From the IMG/VR virus record IMGVR_UViG_3300010370_000008, positions 1 to 38,435 of that record: a stretch of 38,435 bases of DNA; one strand, written 5' to 3'. The position numbers and the translations under genes are program-made. This DNA is from a virus. Shown here in pieces: positions 37,794 to 38,435 of this stretch. The notes beneath the pieces are model-generated. The model saw only the letters and a list, made by a program, of their open reading frames with translations. It did no database searches and was not told where the DNA came from. Each line of letters starts with the position of its first letter. The stretch's first letter is position 1.

Positions 37794-38300
37794 ATGTCTT
37801 ACATGACATGGCACACCCTCCCACACGAACCGCGCAAACTTCAGGCAACTGAGGCGCGGCTTGACGCCATCTATTGGGCGGCGCGCAATGGGTTGAAAGG
37901 TGACACGCTGGCGTTGGCTGCGGGTATGCGTCCATCTGAGTACCGGCAGCTTTGCGAGTTTGATCCACTGGCGGAGATGGCGGAGCAAAAGGGCCGCGCT
38001 GATGGCGAGATGGAAGTGTCCGGCATATTGCATGAGGCGGCGCGGGCTGGGGACGCCAAAGCGGCGCTGGAGATCTTGAAACACGCGCATGGTTGGACGG
38101 CCAAGACGGCTGTAGACATCAGCATCGACCAGACCATTTCGGTCAAACACGCATTAGAAATGGCTCAACAGCGAGTGCTGGAAGGGGCGTTTACTGTCGT
38201 GGAACAGTTAGAGGACATGGACCGTGCAGGCACCGATATACTCGGCCCAGGACGAAATGGAATTGATGTCGCGGTTATGGACGCCGGGGCTGAAGAATGA
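37794..38300 (+). CDS. terS: Terminase small subunit
   Basis: A 168-aa DNA-recognition subunit of the packaging terminase. Segments LQATEARLDAIYWAARNGLK, LALAAGMRPSEYRQLCEFDP and AEMAEQKGRADGEMEVSG match the small-terminase type of many podovirus-like phages; AARAGDAKAALEILKHAHGW and an oligomerising helix (SVKHALEMAQQRVLEGAF) follow. It lies directly before terL and overlaps it. Start uncertain: ATG 37794 and ATG 37803 have no ribosome binding site in their T-rich leader, whereas GGAGGG at 37760-37765 is better placed for codons further upstream. Confidence 0.85.
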   Translation: MSYMTWHTLPHEPRKLQATEARLDAIYWAARNGLKGDTLALAAGMRPSEYRQLCEFDPLAEMAEQKGRADGEMEVSGILHEAARAGDAKAALEILKHAHGWTAKTAVDISIDQTISVKHALEMAQQRVLEGAFTVVEQLEDMDRAGTDILGPGRNGIDVAVMDAGAEE

Positions 38301-38435
38301 TCCGCTGAAGTTTGTCCTGTACGCGTTTCCGTGGGGGCAGGCGGGGACGCCTCTTGAGCATTTTGCAGGCCCGCGCCGTTGGCAGCGCGAAGTGCTGGCG
38401 GAACTGGCGGCGCATATAGAGCAGAACAACGGCAA
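38224..38435 (+). CDS. terL: Terminase large subunit, 5' portion (continues at base 2)
   Basis: The N-terminal part of the packaging ATPase, open to the contig end and continuing in frame at base 2. GTG 38224 has AGAGGA eight bases upstream and gives the N terminus YSAQDEMELMSRLWTPGLKN followed by DPLKFVLYAFPWGQAGTPLE, a start typical of TerL proteins. An ATG at 38257 is an alternative, 11 codons shorter. It overlaps terS by 77 (or 44) bases in another frame. The last 123 bases duplicate the first 123 of the window. Confidence 0.93.
   Translation, partial: MQAPIYSAQDEMELMSRLWTPGLKNDPLKFVLYAFPWGQAGTPLEHFAGPRRWQREVLAELAAHIEQNNG
38313..38435. repeat. Terminal direct repeat, right copy
   Basis: Identical to bases 1-123. 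It marks the point at which the contig closes on itself within terL. Confidence 0.95.

Noticed and set aside
1-38435. tRNA genes, integrase, repressor and attachment site
   Set aside because: I looked for these on both strands and saw no convincing candidate; absence by eye is not proof, and a tRNA scan would settle the first.

Overview
The window is essentially the whole genome of a tailed bacteriophage with a P22-like (podovirus-type) virion plan. The last 123 bases (38313-38435) repeat the first 123 exactly, and the terminase large-subunit gene runs off the right end and resumes at the left end. The contig is therefore best read as a circle of 38,312 bp cut inside terL, as expected for a circularly permuted, headful-packaging genome. 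I see no integrase, repressor, tRNA gene, CRISPR array or phage RNA polymerase, so a lytic, host-RNA-polymerase-dependent phage is the simplest reading. An endolysin plus two overlapping spanin-like genes imply a Gram-negative host. The moderately GC-rich composition and small-gene repertoire would fit an alphaproteobacterium, but that is weak inference.

Layout: (1) Rightward late block, 37794 through the junction to 23651: terS, terL, portal, then a roughly 6-kb block of tail-fibre-like and small beta-rich virion proteins placed between portal and scaffold, then scaffold, P22-type coat protein, gp4-like adaptor, gp10-like hub, a jelly-roll tail protein, a further tail-fibre/spike protein, an acetyltransferase-like protein, three ejection-type internal proteins, and a lysis cassette (small membrane protein, GH24 endolysin with a C-terminal membrane segment, i-spanin, o-spanin). 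(2) Short leftward block, 25920-23644: VRR-NUC nuclease, SNF2-like helicase, HNH-AP2 homing-type endonuclease and a small protein. (3) Rightward replication block, 25993-32173: RecB/Cas4-like nuclease with four cysteines, an SSB-like candidate, family A DNA polymerase with 3'-5' exonuclease, and a primase-SF3 helicase. (4) Leftward accessory block, 37159-32293: about seventeen very small genes, including a protein ending in a DnaA domain IV-like fold, a DUF6378-like protein, three tiny membrane proteins and a tandem array of five paralogous coiled-coil genes. (5) A 634-bp gene-free region, 37160-37793, between the leftward accessory genes and terS. It holds an array of TTAGGCTAT repeats in tandem pairs beside an AT-rich stretch, and is the best candidate for a replication origin and/or early control region.

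The most notable observations are the iteron-like array, the small DnaA domain IV-like protein, the self-coupling tandem gene array, hairpins in several junctions of the leftward operon and a run of hairpins where the replication and accessory blocks converge, domain shuffling among three tail-fibre-like proteins, and an endolysin with a membrane segment at its C terminus. Protein family names come from motif recognition by eye. No database search was run.
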